NCBI RefSeq assembly: GCF_003255815.1
Contig: NC_037689.1
Coordinates: 50,162,933 to 50,226,932, forward strand
Direction of reading: 5' to 3'
Origin: Theropithecus gelada
Lineage: Eukaryota; Chordata; Mammalia; Primates; Cercopithecidae
DNA: 64,000 nt
Shown here: piece after piece, positions 1 through 11,987 of the stretch
How the letters are laid out: each line of letters begins with the position of its first letter
Numbering within the stretch: position 1 is the stretch's first letter
Position numbers and translations under genes: made by a program
The notes under the pieces: generated by a model
Database searches by the model: none
What the model was told of the DNA's origin: nothing
Seen by the model: only the letters and a program-made list of their open reading frames with translations

Positions 1-99
1 AAAATTAAGAGATCATATATTTAAAATAAGATAAATTGACAGGTGATATAGTTAGTAGAGTTTTTAGACACTATCTTTAGAGTAAATAGGATCAATATG

Positions 100-348
100 A
101 ACAAAAATGGATTAAAAGGTGGATAATTTTACTAAATTACTGAAACTTATAAAATTAAATCAAATGGAAATTAGAAAATAACAAAACTGAAATTAAGAAT
201 AAAGTGTGTGTGATTAAGAGAAGATTAGACACAGCGGAGGAGGTCATTCACTAAATAAAGATAAATTAGAAAATATTCAGACTGAAGCAAAAGAAAAAGG
301 ATATAAAATAAGAATGTAAGAAATATATATGAGATAAAAGTATAAGGA

Positions 349-394
<46 letters not shown>

Positions 395-965
395 GTAGCC
401 CAATCTATCTCCCCCCACCCCATACATGTGTATATATAGAGTCTCAAAGGAAAAGTGAGATAAAAAATGAGGCAAAAGCAGTATTTGAGGAGTTATTGGC
501 AAAAATATCCCCAAAGGGACAAAGGATAAGACATCTCAGATTCTATATCTATAAATCCAAAGCAGAAAAAAAATGCAAAGAATACCACACCTATGCATCA
601 TGGTTAATCTTAAAGGGAGACACTGAAAATAATTATTTTTAGAAGAACATCAACAAGACTGACAGCTTACTTTACAACAGAAACAGAAAAATGGTAGTAA
701 GAAGAAAATAGTGAGCTATTTGAAGTCCTGAAAGAAGATAGCAGCTAAATATAAATTGTATAACCTGCAAAACTTTCCTTCAAAAAAAAGAAATAAAATG
801 ATTTTCAAAGACAATTTAAGATTTCTGGGAGTTGGGGGAAGGTTAGCAAACCGACATTAAAAGATATACTAAATATTATTATTTAGGCAGAAGGAAAACT
901 CTTCCAAAAGGAAGTATAATAATACAGAAAGGAATGAAGTGCACCAGGGAGGAAAAATTATGGGA
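100..965 (+). mobile_element. Old L1M ORF1 fragment
   Basis: Sense-strand remnant of the L1 first open reading frame (RNA-binding chaperone ORF1p). Recognisable blocks in order are the 'gattagacacagcgga' helix region, 'gaaaatattcagactgaagc', the 'accacaccta.gcatcat' region, 'aagactgacagcttac', and the C-terminal stretch that ends in the poly-basic tail near 950. Frameshifts and stops are frequent, so it cannot code. A CA microsatellite has expanded inside it. Its divergence fits an old mammalian L1M; the exact subfamily cannot be given by eye. Confidence 0.75.
357..389. repeat. (CA)n microsatellite
   Basis: About 16 uninterrupted CA units following a short AT-alternating run, embedded in the L1M ORF1 remnant. 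Read on the minus strand it gives the valine/cysteine run of a spurious open frame. It is long enough to be polymorphic. Confidence 0.95.
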
Positions 966-2542
966 ACATTTGGAATGCACATCAAAGTTCCCCAAAGATA
1001 AGTGTTTACTTTTCTGTTGTATTAAAAATATATATGGAATTAAAATTCCAAGGCTGGTAGGCATCTAGGTGGATCCAGGCTTCCTCTGTCTTTCTACCTC
1101 ATGACAATCAACGTTGATAACCTTTACAATGGATTAATTATACCATTCATCACATCCACATTCCATTTAAGAGAAAGAATGAGGGAGACAGAACAAACTT
1201 CTTGGTTCTGACTGAAATAGGAATGATCCTGTCATAATTGGAACAAACCATTTCCATATATATCCCATTGACCAGAACTTGGTTACATAGACACACCTGG
1301 CTGCAAAGCAAACTGGAAAATGTAGTCTTTATTCTGGGCAGCCATGTATCCTACTAAACATAAGCAATTATATTAATTACATTAACAAATTGAGAATGGG
1401 TAAACTTGGGGAACACCTAACATTCTGGGAACCCAAGTATCCATGAATAACTTTTTCCCATATGGAATCGTATCTATCTGTTCCCAAGGAAACAAACTCC
1501 ACTGTACCGTATAGTTACTATGTCTCAAAATCTGAGCTCTGTGGGTGATTGGTCATCTTGTCATTCAGATTTATGTATGGTACTGGTTTTCCAGACATGT
1601 TATCAGACCCATGGTTATTTAATATTAAGTGATGAAGTATTAATAGAACAACCAAGATGAATTTCCCATTCAAAAAAGGGAAAATAGGAAATACAGATAA
1701 CAATCACTGATGATTTTTAGCCATTATCAAACCATTATCGAATTCTATACCATAGCAATGCAGTAAGTTGACTGGAAGTTGCTCTAGTTGTGTTTTCTAG
1801 GATAATGTTTTTTTTCTGTATTCCTCTGTGGTGCTTCTTTTTGTCCCATGTGACCATATTTGAAGCATAGTAGCTGAGCTTTTGCAACTCGCTTCTTTCT
1901 GTGTAGCTTTAGAGGCCTGGGGATTGCTTTATGGGTTAAACAGTCACAGGATTTTTCAGTCTTGGTTTGTATTTTGGTTTGTTTGTACTCTTTGGGATTT
2001 TTATGGTAAAAAAAAATTTACTTCAAAAACTTAATTGGTTTCTGGCCTATTTGTTTCAGGCCAGTTCCATATTTAGACATGTATTTAAGCCTTGAGACTC
2101 CAGTCTTTTATTTACTAGCCTCTACATTCTACCAAACTCCTGTCCCTCAGCCTAATAGCAGCTCCTTGTGGCCATCTGAAACTGTAGACTTTGATGAGAA
2201 GAAAAAGCTCTTAATCCTCCCCTTAATTAGAGGTTCTCAGCATTTTTTTTTTTTTTTTTTGGAAGAATGTCAGTCTTATATTCTGCTAAAGCTGTCCTTT
2301 GGAGACACCACTTACATAGAAGGCTATTTTTCACTCATATAAACAAATTCTGGAAATGAATAATTTAAGGGTCTATAATCTGCATATATTCCAACACTTT
2401 CTATCTTTTAACTCCACTAAAATCAATATGTGTCTTCTGACTCATGGTCCATAATGACTGTTGAGATCTAGCCATCACATCTGCACCTCAGCCAGAAGAA
2501 TAACGAACTTTACTGGACGCGTCAGCTTTAAACTAGGCAAGA
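966..2542. other. No gene recognised
   Basis: AT-rich sequence without a coding signal. Around 1230-1400 there is text that looks like an ancient interspersed repeat ('aatgtagtctttattctggg'), but I cannot name its family. An 18-base T run lies at 2243-2260. The open frame crossing it (2079-2342, plus) has a six-phenylalanine run encoded by that T tract and no domain, so I do not call it a gene. Confidence 0.5.
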
Positions 2543-2846
2543 GGCTGGGTGCGGTGGCTCACACCTGTAATCTCAGCACTTTGGGAGGCTAAGATGGGTG
2601 GATTGCCCAGGAATGCGAGACCAGCCTGGGCAACATGGCGAAACTCCATCTCTACAAAAGTACCAAAAAATTTAGCCGGGCATGGTGGCACATGCGTGTA
2701 GTTCCAGCTGCTAGGGAGGCTGAGGTGGGAGGATTGCCTACACCCAGGAGGTCAAGGATGCAGTGAGCCATGTGCATGCCACTGTACTCCAGGCTGAGCG
2801 ATAGAGTGAGACCTTGTCTCAAACAAAAGAGAAAAGAAAAATAAAT
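2543..2846 (+). mobile_element. AluJ (full length)
   Basis: Dimeric Alu starting at 'ggctgggtgcggtggctcac', with both arms, a middle A-rich linker and an A-rich tail broken up as 'aaaagaaaaataaataaa'. J-type features include 'gcccaggaatgcgagaccagcctgggcaacat' (seen in parts) and a right arm with 'gaggtcaaggatgcagtgagcc'. It is one of the oldest Alus in the window. Confidence 0.9.
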
Positions 2847-3269
2847 AAACCAGACAGGCATTAATGATTCTATTACTTCAAAAACGAAAGAAGTCAATGG
2901 GCATTGGGAAAAAACTAGCAGTCTTTCTCTTGCTTATCCTTTATAATAGCTTTTGGTTATTTAATTAATAAAAATTTCTGCATTTTTATTCTACCTTACT
3001 ACTGGGAAAACATCCATCATTTTCATATTTAATATATATATGGCTTTTCTAATTATGATTTTTAATTAATATGGCTATTTTTTACTTATTTCTGAGCATT
3101 CTTCAACAGTAAAGATATATAAGTAGAGATTTTGCTGTTTATATATTTTGATACGAAGTGCTCTGCCTACATTGTTTTATAAATAATAAGTTCCCTTCTT
3201 ATTTACTTTTTGGTCAAAAGATTAATCTAGTAGTATATTTCTTCACTTCAGTGTTGTTAAGAATTTTGC
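2847..3269. other. AT-rich sequence, nothing recognised
   Basis: Continuous AT-rich DNA between an AluJ and an L1 fragment. It contains a short alternating AT run near 3036. No repeat family, RNA or coding feature could be supported. Confidence 0.4.
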
Positions 3270-3965
3270 TAAACTAACTCATTTACTAGTGCTAGGAGAG
3301 TTTTTGTAAATTCCTTCAGATTATCTATGTAAACAATCATGTCATCTGCGAATAGGGTCAGTTTTATTTTTTACTTTTCAGTCTGTATGCCTTTTATTTC
3401 CTTTTCTTTTTCTTGCTTTATTGCCCTTATTAGAATTCCCAGTAATATGTTGAATAAGAATAATGAGAGCAGTTTTGCCTTGTACCTAATCTTAGGGGGA
3501 AAGCATTCAGTCTTTCATCACTAAGCATGAGGATAGTTATAGATTTTTGTAGCTTCTCTTTAACAAGTTGAGGAAATATCCTCCATTCCTAACTTGCTTA
3601 GTGTTTTTAGTATGAATAGGTGGTGGATTTTGTGAAATGATTTTTCTTCCTCAGTTGATACGATCATAGAATTTTTCTTTTTTAGCCTGTTCTTATGATG
3701 GATTCCACTGATTTCTGAATGTTGAATCAGCCTTCCACACTTAGAATAAATTCCACTTTGTCAGGGTATATACTTCTTTTTATACTTTGTTGGATGTGAC
3801 TTGCTGATATTTTGTTTAGAATTTTTGAATGTACATTTTTGAGTTATATTGGTCTGTGGTATTCTATTATATAGCCTTTTTCTCATTTTAGGATCAGGCT
3901 AATACTGATGTCATTACATGAGTTGGGAAGTGTCTCCTCTTATTTTTGGGAGAGTTTGCTTCCCT
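3270..3965 (-). mobile_element. L1 ORF2 fragment (reverse transcriptase region)
   Basis: Reverse-complement of the L1 ORF2 reverse-transcriptase region. The landmark is 'tcatgtcatctgcgaatagg', the antisense of the sequence around the conserved F-A-D-D active site, followed by antisense fingers/palm sequence up to about 3960. Both ends are truncated and it carries many stops. Divergence suggests an old L1M or early L1P. Confidence 0.8.
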
Positions 3966-4069
3966 GGCTGTAGCTACTTATTGTAGTGTGATTGCCCTGA
4001 ACTGTTCCTCCCATATGTATGTGGTGTCTCTGAGTGAAGAAGTACAGCTTTAATCCATCCTCCTCCTCA

Positions 4070-4140
4070 ATGTTTTTCTTCATTTTTCTTCTCTTTTCTT
4101 GTTTTCTTTTCACGTCTCTGCTGTCTTCTTTTTTCTTTCT
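4070..4140. repeat. Pyrimidine-rich tract
   Basis: T/C-rich low-complexity run (repeats of 'ttttctt' and 'tcttt') that leads into the poly(T) end of the next antisense Alu. It is probably partly derived from that Alu's tail. Confidence 0.6.
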
Positions 4141-4437
4141 TTTTTTATTTTTTAAGACAGAGTTTCACTCTTGTTGCCCAGGCTAGAATGCAATGGTGTG
4201 ATCTCGGCTCACTGCAACCTCCGCCTCCCAGGCTCAAGCGATTCTCCTACCTCAGCCTCCTGAGTAGCTGGGACTACAGGCATGTGCCACCATGCCCAGC
4301 TAATTTTTGTATTTTTAGTAGAGATGGGAGTTTCACTGTGTTGGCCAGGCTGGTCTCGAACTCCTGACCTCAAGTGATCCACTCGCCTCGGCCTTGCAAA
4401 GTGCTGGGATTACAGGCATAAGCCACTGTGCCTGGCC
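4141..4437 (-). mobile_element. AluS (full length)
   Basis: Antisense dimeric Alu, from a degenerate poly(T) through 'gacagagtttcactcttgtt' to the 5' end 'cctggcc' at 4437. S-type features are present in both arms ('ggctcactgcaacctccgcc'). Open frames here are Alu translations. Confidence 0.9.
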
Positions 4438-4490
4438 TGTCTTCTCCTTTCTTCCCCTCTTTTGCTCTCCCCAGTAAGAGCTGCTGTCTT

Positions 4491-4797
4491 TTTTTTTTTT
4501 TTCTTTCTTTCTTTCTTTTGACAAAGTCTTGGTCTGTTGCCAGACTGTGGTGCAGTGGCACGCCCACAGCTCACTGCAGCCTTGACTTCTCTGGATCAAG
4601 TGATCCTCCCACCTCAGCCTCCCGAGTAGCAAGGACTATAGGTGTGCACCACCAGGACTGGCTACTTTTTGTATTTTTTGAAGACAGTATTTCGCCATGT
4701 AGGCCAAGCTGGTCTCAAACCCCTGCGCTCAAGCAATCCTCCCACCTCGGCCTCCCAAAGTGCTGGGATTACAGGTGTGAGCCATTGCACCTGGCCA
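4491..4797 (-). mobile_element. AluJ (full length) with target-site duplication
   Basis: Antisense older Alu, ending in the 5' end 'cctggcc' at 4796. The 12-bp sequence 'agctgctgtctt' occurs at 4479-4490 and again at 4798-4809, which marks the insertion precisely. The tail contains a (TTTC)n expansion at 4499-4520. A 128-codon plus-strand frame across it is an Alu artefact. Confidence 0.92.
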
Positions 4798-5043
4798 AGC
4801 TGCTGTCTTCATAGAAGAAATCATTCACTAACAAATCTCGTATTAGTCAGGAGAAAGTCAGGGTAATATATTCTCCAAATTCTCTGTCTTCTTACACTTC
4901 AGTCTGTTACCATTACAATCCTTTGGCTGAATCTGAGAGCCAGAGAGGATGGGAACTTGGTTGAAGTAGACCATAGAAGTCATCCTCTCTAGGTTATGGT
5001 CAGGACAGAGAAGGGCAGAGAGTAGCTTTAAAAGGGCACAGCT

Positions 5044-5355
5044 GGCCGTGCATGGTGGCTCACGCCTGTAATTCCAGCACTTTGGGAGGCCGAGGCGGGT
5101 GGACCACCTGAAGTCAGGAGTTCGAGACCAGCCTGGCCAACATGGTGAACCCCGTCTCTACTAAAAATACAAAAAAAATTAGCCAGGAGTGGTGGTGGGT
5201 GCCTGTAATCCCAGCTACTTGTGAGGCTGAGAAAGGAGAATTGCTTGAACCTGGGAGGCAGAGGTTGCAGTGAGTTGAAATCATGCCACTGCCCTCCAGC
5301 CTGGGTGACAGAGTGAAACTCTATCTCAAAAATAAAAATAAAATAAAATAATTTT
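5044..5355 (+). mobile_element. AluS with 17-bp target-site duplication
   Basis: Sense Alu starting 'ggccgtgcatggtggctcac', with a tail of AAAAT units. 'tttaaaagggcacagct' is found at 5027-5043 and at 5356-5372, a clean target-primed insertion. Both arms are present with S-type sequence. Confidence 0.95.
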
Positions 5356-5605
5356 TTTAAAAGGGCACAGCTGTATTTGTTTTTTTTTTAAAGCTTGCAT
5401 ATACAACCTCATTATAAGTGTGTTTAAATTTTTCAATCCATATATTAAATATAAATTAAATTTATTCTTTCTTATTTTTAAATAAAAATAAATGTTCTAA
5501 TATTTTCATATTCCAATAGATTACCTAAGGTTCCCTAGGGTGTGCTTAATTTACTTTGGGGATCATTATTCTAAGTGGTATTTCTGCCATCAGAATGTCA
5601 TTTTC

Positions 5606-5767
5606 AAATTAGCCAGTCGTGGTGACATGCTCCTGTAGTCCCAACTACTTGGGAGGCTGAGGCATGAGAGTCACTTCAACCTGGGAGGCAGAGGTTGCAG
5701 TGAGCTAAGATCACACCACTGTACTCCAGCCTGGGCGACACAGCAAGACTCCATCTCAAAATAAAAA
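5606..5767 (+). mobile_element. Alu right-arm fragment (5'-truncated)
   Basis: Only the second monomer is present, from 'aaattagccagtcgtggtga' to a short A-rich tail. 'tcattttc' appears on both sides (5598-5605 and about 5769-5776), so the truncation happened at insertion and not by later loss. Confidence 0.85.
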
Positions 5768-5814
5768 TATCATTTTCTATTTTATCTGTCACACTATTAA
5801 CTAAATTACCATAT

Positions 5815-6330
5815 ACCTCCTTTTGCTTAAAGTCTTTACTTTCTCCTCACTGCCTAAAGGATAAAACTCAAATTCTTTATACATGGCCCTCTCATAACCT
5901 GTAATCTTTATATTGTTCTCCTTTTCTTCCATGCAGCCTCACCAAATTCACCTTTCTCAAATCAAGACATACCCCATTATAATCTTATTTTTGTCCTGTC
6001 ATTATTTCTTCTTGGAGTGGTCTTGTTCTTGTGTTTCTTCCTACTCCATTTTCTACTCATCTTTCAAGACCTATTCAAATGTTATTACTTTCTCAATAAA
6101 AGTCTTCCTCAGGTACTCTGGGCAATGACAGAGCTTTTCCCTCTTTCTCTATGTTCCTACAGAATTTTTTCACATCATTTTTATGGTGTATTACTTGGAA
6201 CTGAAATAGTTTATTTGTATGACTCTCCTAATAGACTGATAGACTGACAGCAAGGATGTTGTCTTAATTTATCTTTGTATATTCAGGATGTAGATCAACA
6301 ATTGATATATGTTAAGGCCTCAAAAATGTA
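5815..6330 (+). mobile_element. L2 3' end
   Basis: Divergent match to the LINE2 3' region. The landmarks are 'catctttcaagacctattca', 'tctatgttcctacagaattt', then 'actgacagcaaggatgttgtctt' (seen in parts) and 'atctttgtatattcag'. Ancient mammalian insertion. Open frames here (for example 5913-6128) have no independent support. Confidence 0.7.
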
Positions 6331-8680
6331 GAATTAATTCATCTATACATTGCCTCAGTTATCATTTTGAAAACCCAAATCTGTAAAATGTTGAATAAAT
6401 TGAACTGAATCTTTATTTCCCAAACATTTTTTCAATCAGTGATGAGAAATGATGTTAGATTTATTCTACCTGTGTTGGAAAGCTAGTGTCTCTAGAGAGC
6501 TACTTGAAATGCCACATCTTGATGAGGAGAAGCCAGAATGTGCTTTGTTTAATTAGTCGTACGTGTTATTGGTGTAAGAAGGTTGATAGTTGGATTTGTG
6601 TTATCAGTTTGCCATCCCCAGTCTTATTTGTATTCCTATATTTGTGATATCAATTTCTTTCATGCCATGTCTGCTTCTTCATGGAAACCAAATGCAAGGG
6701 ACATTAGAGAATGAAAATATAAAGCTAAGAATTTCTGATCTAATATTTTTTAACTTGAATGTTGCTAATGTACAAATTCTGCTTATGTTGTAAAGCATGC
6801 TCAAAATGTAATTTACAATCAAATCATGCTATAGTGATTTCGGTTCTCATGTGATTGATCTCTTTAACATCATAAAAATTCTAAATAATTTGTTACCAAG
6901 TAATGATTTGTGAAAACAGATGGTATGTTAAAGTAATAATGTCTTATATTCTTAATTTTCAAAAGGCAAAAGTGAGGAAAGAAAACCAAGTAGAAACCAA
7001 GAAACTGATGTGAAGAGAAAAAGCATGACATGCCCACAGATTAGTAACTTTTTATACTCATTTAAATGCCAGAAGGGATGGATGAATTATTAATAAGTAC
7101 TCAAAATTCCTTATCTGTAGGTTTTTCAGTTTACACTCTCTTGATTCACTGCCTAAAGGGAGTTTGATAGCAAGAGTAAGATCCCTAAATCTATAGCCAC
7201 ACAATACTTCCCAGAGATAACTTACATGCTCCTTGTGGGTAATATGGACATCAACAGAAGTCTCAAAAGACTACCTCTTGTGAGTGATTTTGATTTCTAT
7301 CCACTTGCTTCACAGTCTAAGTTTACAACAAAATGTTATCTTTTCAGGAATATTTAGAATGTGTCTTTACATATAATATTTTCTTTCTTGCCTTTAATGT
7401 ACAGTTATAGAAAATGGGGACAGTCTTTTAAAAAATGTCTCTAGTTATGAAAAAGTAAATGGAAGGTTATTTAACAACATTCATAAATTTTGAACTACGT
7501 ATTAAAAGAATATGCCTTCTGAGTGAGGAAATATTTGTAATGGAAAGATTAAATTAGGCTCCTTTTCTTTCATTTCCCCAAGTAGTATATTAATTTTGAA
7601 ATATGTTCAACTTTCAGTCATATAGTATTTATTAGCCATTTATTAAGCACAAATGTTGTTCATAGCACTAGTTTAAATAATAGATTAAGGAAGATGAAGG
7701 TGTACAAGCAATGTAAAAACTATTTTTTTTAATAGTTGGTGCTCCCTTAAACATCCTTTAATACCCCAAAGCCTTATGAAGACCTACAAACTCATCAAGT
7801 TTACATACAATCTGCTGACCTCAAGATCTCTGTTTACTCTGAGGTCTGCTACGCACTACCCTCATTACAATCTACTTTGAAATTCTTAATAATAAATGCA
7901 GTCTTTCTGGTGAGACAATAATTATAAGTATATTGTATTTCATTACATTTAAATAATTCAGGATATCATAATATATTATGCTTGGCTATAATTCCTCCTC
8001 CATAAATGTATTCACATTGTTTCATGGATTATTTTATCAGGCTATCTAGTTGTCACCTTGGAAATTAGAAAGATTGACCCCAAATTGACCATAACCAAAG
8101 CAAAAAAGTTTTGATGGTAAGATAAAAGGAGGATGCAGCAATGGTTTATGCCTTTATAAAGCAACCCAATTAGGATATGTACAGAGGTAGGGCCTTGCAT
8201 AGTTCTATTTTGAAAAGTGGATTAAACGAATATTGCAAAAGAAAATTTGCATATGCTTGCAAATATTGCATATTTGCATACTTTTGCCTATATATCTGCT
8301 GTTTTGCATTTTCTAAACTAAAAGCTAACCATGATAGTACTATAGTGTAGAAATTACATGTCTACACTTCATTTAATGTCAAAGCTCAGAGGATCTTACA
8401 TCTGGGAAAAACAATTCACCTTATCCAATCAAACTCTCTCATTTGACACATGGGGAAATAATCGTAACATAAATCTTATCCCCACAAGAGACCATTATTT
8501 TAAAGTTGTTATAGACGCCTATTAAGAGATACAAAATATGGAAGAAGAAGAAAAGACATAAAAAATCTCTAGTGTAAAATCAATATCCCTTAAAAATGAA
8601 TATTTCAATGACATGAGATATATCAAAAATATCTCATTAGAAGTATTTGTCATTTATTATCAACTAAACAAATATTCTTT
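6331..8680. other. Unassigned AT-rich DNA
   Basis: About 2.3 kb with no element or gene I can name. Weak old-repeat text occurs near 7620-7690 ('tatttattagccatttatta'). Two exact octamer motifs sit at 8245-8279 (see findings). The frame at 6590-6793 is short, has no domain and no usable context. Conserved non-coding elements could be hidden here but cannot be judged from one sequence. Confidence 0.4.
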
Positions 8681-8689
8681 ATGATTGAA

Positions 8690-8985
8690 TGTTTACTATG
8701 CACCAGGCACAGTGCTAAATTCTAGGGATTTCAGGAGATTAAATCAGTTTGTTCCTGTCATTATTCTTACAATTTAGAAGGAAAAGTAAACACGTATCCA
8801 CCTATGAATTTTTTAATTGCTATGAGAATTTAGATATAACATTTAATTTTATAAAATATGTTTGGTAACCTTGTATTCCTTTATGATTTGCAAAAACCTT
8901 TCATATACATATACTCATGTAATTCTCACAACTTTGTGAGGTTGGTATTATCATCACAAGAATTGTAATTACAGAAACCAAAAGT
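8690..8985 (-). mobile_element. Ancient repeat remnants, including a probable MIR
   Basis: The text 'tttactatgcaccaggcaca' (near 8692) and, further on, 'actcatgtaattctcacaac' followed by 'ttgtgaggttggtattatc' (8923-8955) match the reverse complement of the MIR/ancient-repeat consensus. The match is short and divergent. Confidence 0.45.
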
Positions 8986-9489
8986 ATGATTTAACATACA
9001 TGTTTGTAATCAAAAAGACCAAATTCTTGTGAGGAAGATAATGTGTTTTTAACTAAAAAGAAACATGTTTAATTCTTAGAAGAGGTTTATATAGTTAAAA
9101 GCTGGATGCATCTTATACTGTATGAGTTTTGACATTATTTTGGAAAGCTATCTTTTATTAAAAGAAATAAGTTTCAACAATATCAAGGCATTGTTACTGC
9201 ATTCTAGGAAATGATTGGGAAATGGGATTTTAGTTAAACTAAAGTTACCATTTAACTAAAAATCCCCTCTACGTTAAATGGAGCAGCCTAGGGCAAGGAC
9301 ATAGATGCATAAGCTGTGGGAATATGTGGCCCAAAACCCTCTCATGAGTGAACAATTATATTGCTTGCACTCACAAGTTATTTCTTCTTAGAAATATAGC
9401 GCTTACCAACCACAAATCTTTAATATAGTAAACATAGTGTCAACTCCGAAGTTGAAAGAGAGGTCAGAAATCATAAAGTTAAAGTTATT
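8986..9489. other. Nothing recognised
   Basis: AT-rich sequence without a recognisable repeat, RNA gene or coding frame, lying between MIR-like remnants and the start of an old L1M. Confidence 0.4.
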
Positions 9490-10430
9490 GCCTCTGGCAT
9501 CCTAGCCGACTAAGTAACCTGAACAACCGTTTGAGTGAAAAAAGGACAACAAAAAATGCTGGAAAAATATTTTTAAATAAAATAAATGTAAGCTAAAACC
9601 CAGAGGAAAAATACATTGAGAGATAGCTTTCAATTTTATAATATCTGACAAATGTGTGAACTTGAACTTTGATTTTCCAACTCTTTCAAGACTTGTGGAA
9701 GAATAGGCAAAGCACAAGGGTCATCCAATTTGGTGTGTCTAATAGGAAATACTCCCAACATAAAGCTGGGGTTCCCAGCAGCTACACCTTCAAAGTAAGA
9801 ATATACTAGAAGTAAATCTGCCTTCCTCCCTCTGCACCTTCAGAATAATGCAAAGAAATATATCTAATTGATCTTTGGCATTGAGTTCAGGGGCAAAAAA
9901 ATAAATCTTCCTTGAAAACTTGTAGCCAAAACATTGGTCTTACGTGCATCTACAGCCTAAATTCCTACTACATTGGTAGTTTGAAAAACCTTTATCCAAG
10001 AATTTAAAGTATCCAGAGCTGGTAGAACCTCCTGATAGCTTGCAGAAGAAAATGAAAATATTTTCTGGAGAAACTCACCGAAAGCCCAATCTTCAAAGAA
10101 TTTTCGAAGATAAAGTCTCCAGAATTATGAAGTCAAATTCAAAAATCACTAAACGCAAAAGGGACTAAAGTGCCATATATGAAAGCCAGCAAGAGCATCA
10201 GACTGTGGAGTCAAACCTGAAAATACTCCATATATTTGAATTACTAGAAGAAGAATATAGAAGTAAATATAGTGATAGGTTTTAAAAAGAAAAGCAATTA
10301 AATATGATAAAAATAAGGAAATATAAAAAGGAACAAAAGACCTGAAAATATCCTTATTGGATTTAAGAATTAAAAATAAAATATTGAATATTAAGAGCTC
10401 AGTAGGAATGGAAAACATGTTCAGTACAAT
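9490..10430 (+). mobile_element. Old L1M 5'-UTR / early ORF1
   Basis: Resembles the long 5' region of mammalian L1M elements: 'agaagtaaatctgccttcct', 'gagttcaggggcaaaaaaat', 'aaaacttgtagccaaaacat', then ORF1-like purine-rich sequence to about 10430. No frame survives. The next fragment (10500-10796) is ORF2 sequence, so several kb of the element between them are missing. Confidence 0.6.
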
Positions 10431-10499
10431 TTAACATCATTTTTAACTTAAAAATGATTTTTAAAATGCTAGAAGGAAATATTTAATTAGATTAAAGAT

Positions 10500-10796
10500 A
10501 CCTTCAAAACCCCACAGTAAACACCATAATTAATGGAAAAATATGAAAAATGTTCCTTTTAAGTTCAGAGACATATTACTTCTATTTAACAATATATTGA
10601 ATTTTAAAGCCAATACAATAAGTCAAAAAAAAAAATTAGAAAAGGAGAAAAATATCATTTTTTCTCAGATAACATTGTGTTTGAAAAAACTCAAATCTAC
10701 AGATTATTACATTCAACAAGAAAGTTTATAAACTGCATGATAAAAAATAAATATGAAAAATTAATTGCATTCAAATTAACAGTAGCAAGCAGATAC
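10500..10796 (+). mobile_element. Old L1M ORF2 fragment (RT)
   Basis: Sense ORF2 reverse-transcriptase region, recognisable from 'accccacagtaaacaccata' through 'tctcagataacattgtgttt', which stands at the usual (F/S)ADD position and is already degenerate. It is cut at 10797 by the insertion of an antisense L1PA. Confidence 0.65.
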
Positions 10797-10811
10797 AAAG
10801 TGTAACTTTTT

Positions 10812-11971
10812 ATTTGTATTTTTATTTTTATTATACTTTAAGTTCTAGGTTACATGTGCACAATGTGCGGGTTTGTTACATATGTATACATGTGCCATGT
10901 TGGTGTGCTGCACCAATTAACCTGTCATTTACATTAGGCATATCTCCTAATGCTATCCGCCCCCCCACCCACAATAGGACCCAGTGTGTGATGTTCCCTT
11001 TCCTGTGTCCAAGTGATCTCATTGTTCAATTCCCACCTATGAGTGAGAACGTGCAGTATTTGGTTTTCTGTTCTTGCAATAGTTTGCTGAGAATGATGCT
11101 TTGCAGCTGCATCCATGTCCCCACAAAGGACACGAACTCATCCTTTTTTATGGCTGCACAGTATTCCATGGTGTATATGTGCCACGTTTTCTTAATCCAG
11201 TCTGTCACTGATGGACATTTGGGTTGATTCCAAGTCTTAGCTATTGTGAATAGTGCTGCAATAAACATATGTGTGCATGTGTCTTTATAGCAGCATGACT
11301 TATAATCCTTTGGGTATATCCCCAGTAATGGGATGGTTGGGTCAAATGGTATTTCTAGTTCTAGATCCTTGAGGAAACGCCACACTGTCTTCCACAATGG
11401 TTGAACTAGTTTACAATCCCACCAACAGTGTAAAAGTGTTCCTATTTCTCCACATCCTCTCCAGCACCTGTTGTTTCCTGATTTTTTAATGATTGCCATT
11501 CTAACTGGTGTGAGATGGTATCTCATTGTGGTTTTGATTTGCATTTCTCTGATGGCCAGTGATGATGAGCATTTTTTCATGTGTCTGTTGGCTGTATGAA
11601 TGTCTTCTTTTGAGAAATGTCCGTTCATATCCTTTGCCCACTTTTTGATGGGGTTGTTTTTTTCTTGTAAATTTGATTGAGTTCTTTGTAGGTTCTGGAT
11701 ATTAGCCCTTTGTCAGATGAGTAGATTGCAAAAATTTTCTCCCATTCTGTAGGTTGCCTGTTCACTCTGATGGTAGTTTCTTTTGCTGTGCAGAAGCTCT
11801 TTAGTTTAATTAGATCCTATTTGTCAATTTTGGCTTTTGTTGCCATTGCTTTTGGTGTTTTAGACAAGAAGTCCTTGCCCATGCCTATGTCCTGAATGGT
11901 ATTACCTAGGTTTTCTTCTAGGGTTTTTATGGTTTTAGCTCTAACATTTAAGTCTGATCCATCTTGAATTA
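10812..11971 (-). mobile_element. L1PA 3' end (5'-truncated) with target-site duplication
   Basis: Antisense young primate L1: AT-rich remnant of the poly(A) tail, then the 3'-UTR ('actttaagttctaggttaca'), then the 3' third of ORF2. The duplicated target 'aaagtgtaacttttt' is at 10797-10811 and about 11972-11986. The best surviving frame (11026-11628, minus) carries the end of ORF2p (for example 'KKTWHIYTMEYCAAIKKDEF'). It is simply a dead-on-arrival copy, truncated on insertion. Confidence 0.93.
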
Positions 11972-11987
11972 AAAGTGTAACTTTTTA

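Noticed and set aside
4428..4866. Open frames of 128 and 74 codons on the plus strand
   Set aside because: They are translations of antisense Alu sequence, with the usual 'SPRLECSG' or 'LPKCWDYRCEP'-style words.
11026..11628. 200-codon minus frame with good protein-like composition
   Set aside because: It is the C-terminal part of L1 ORF2p in a 5'-truncated L1PA, not a host gene.
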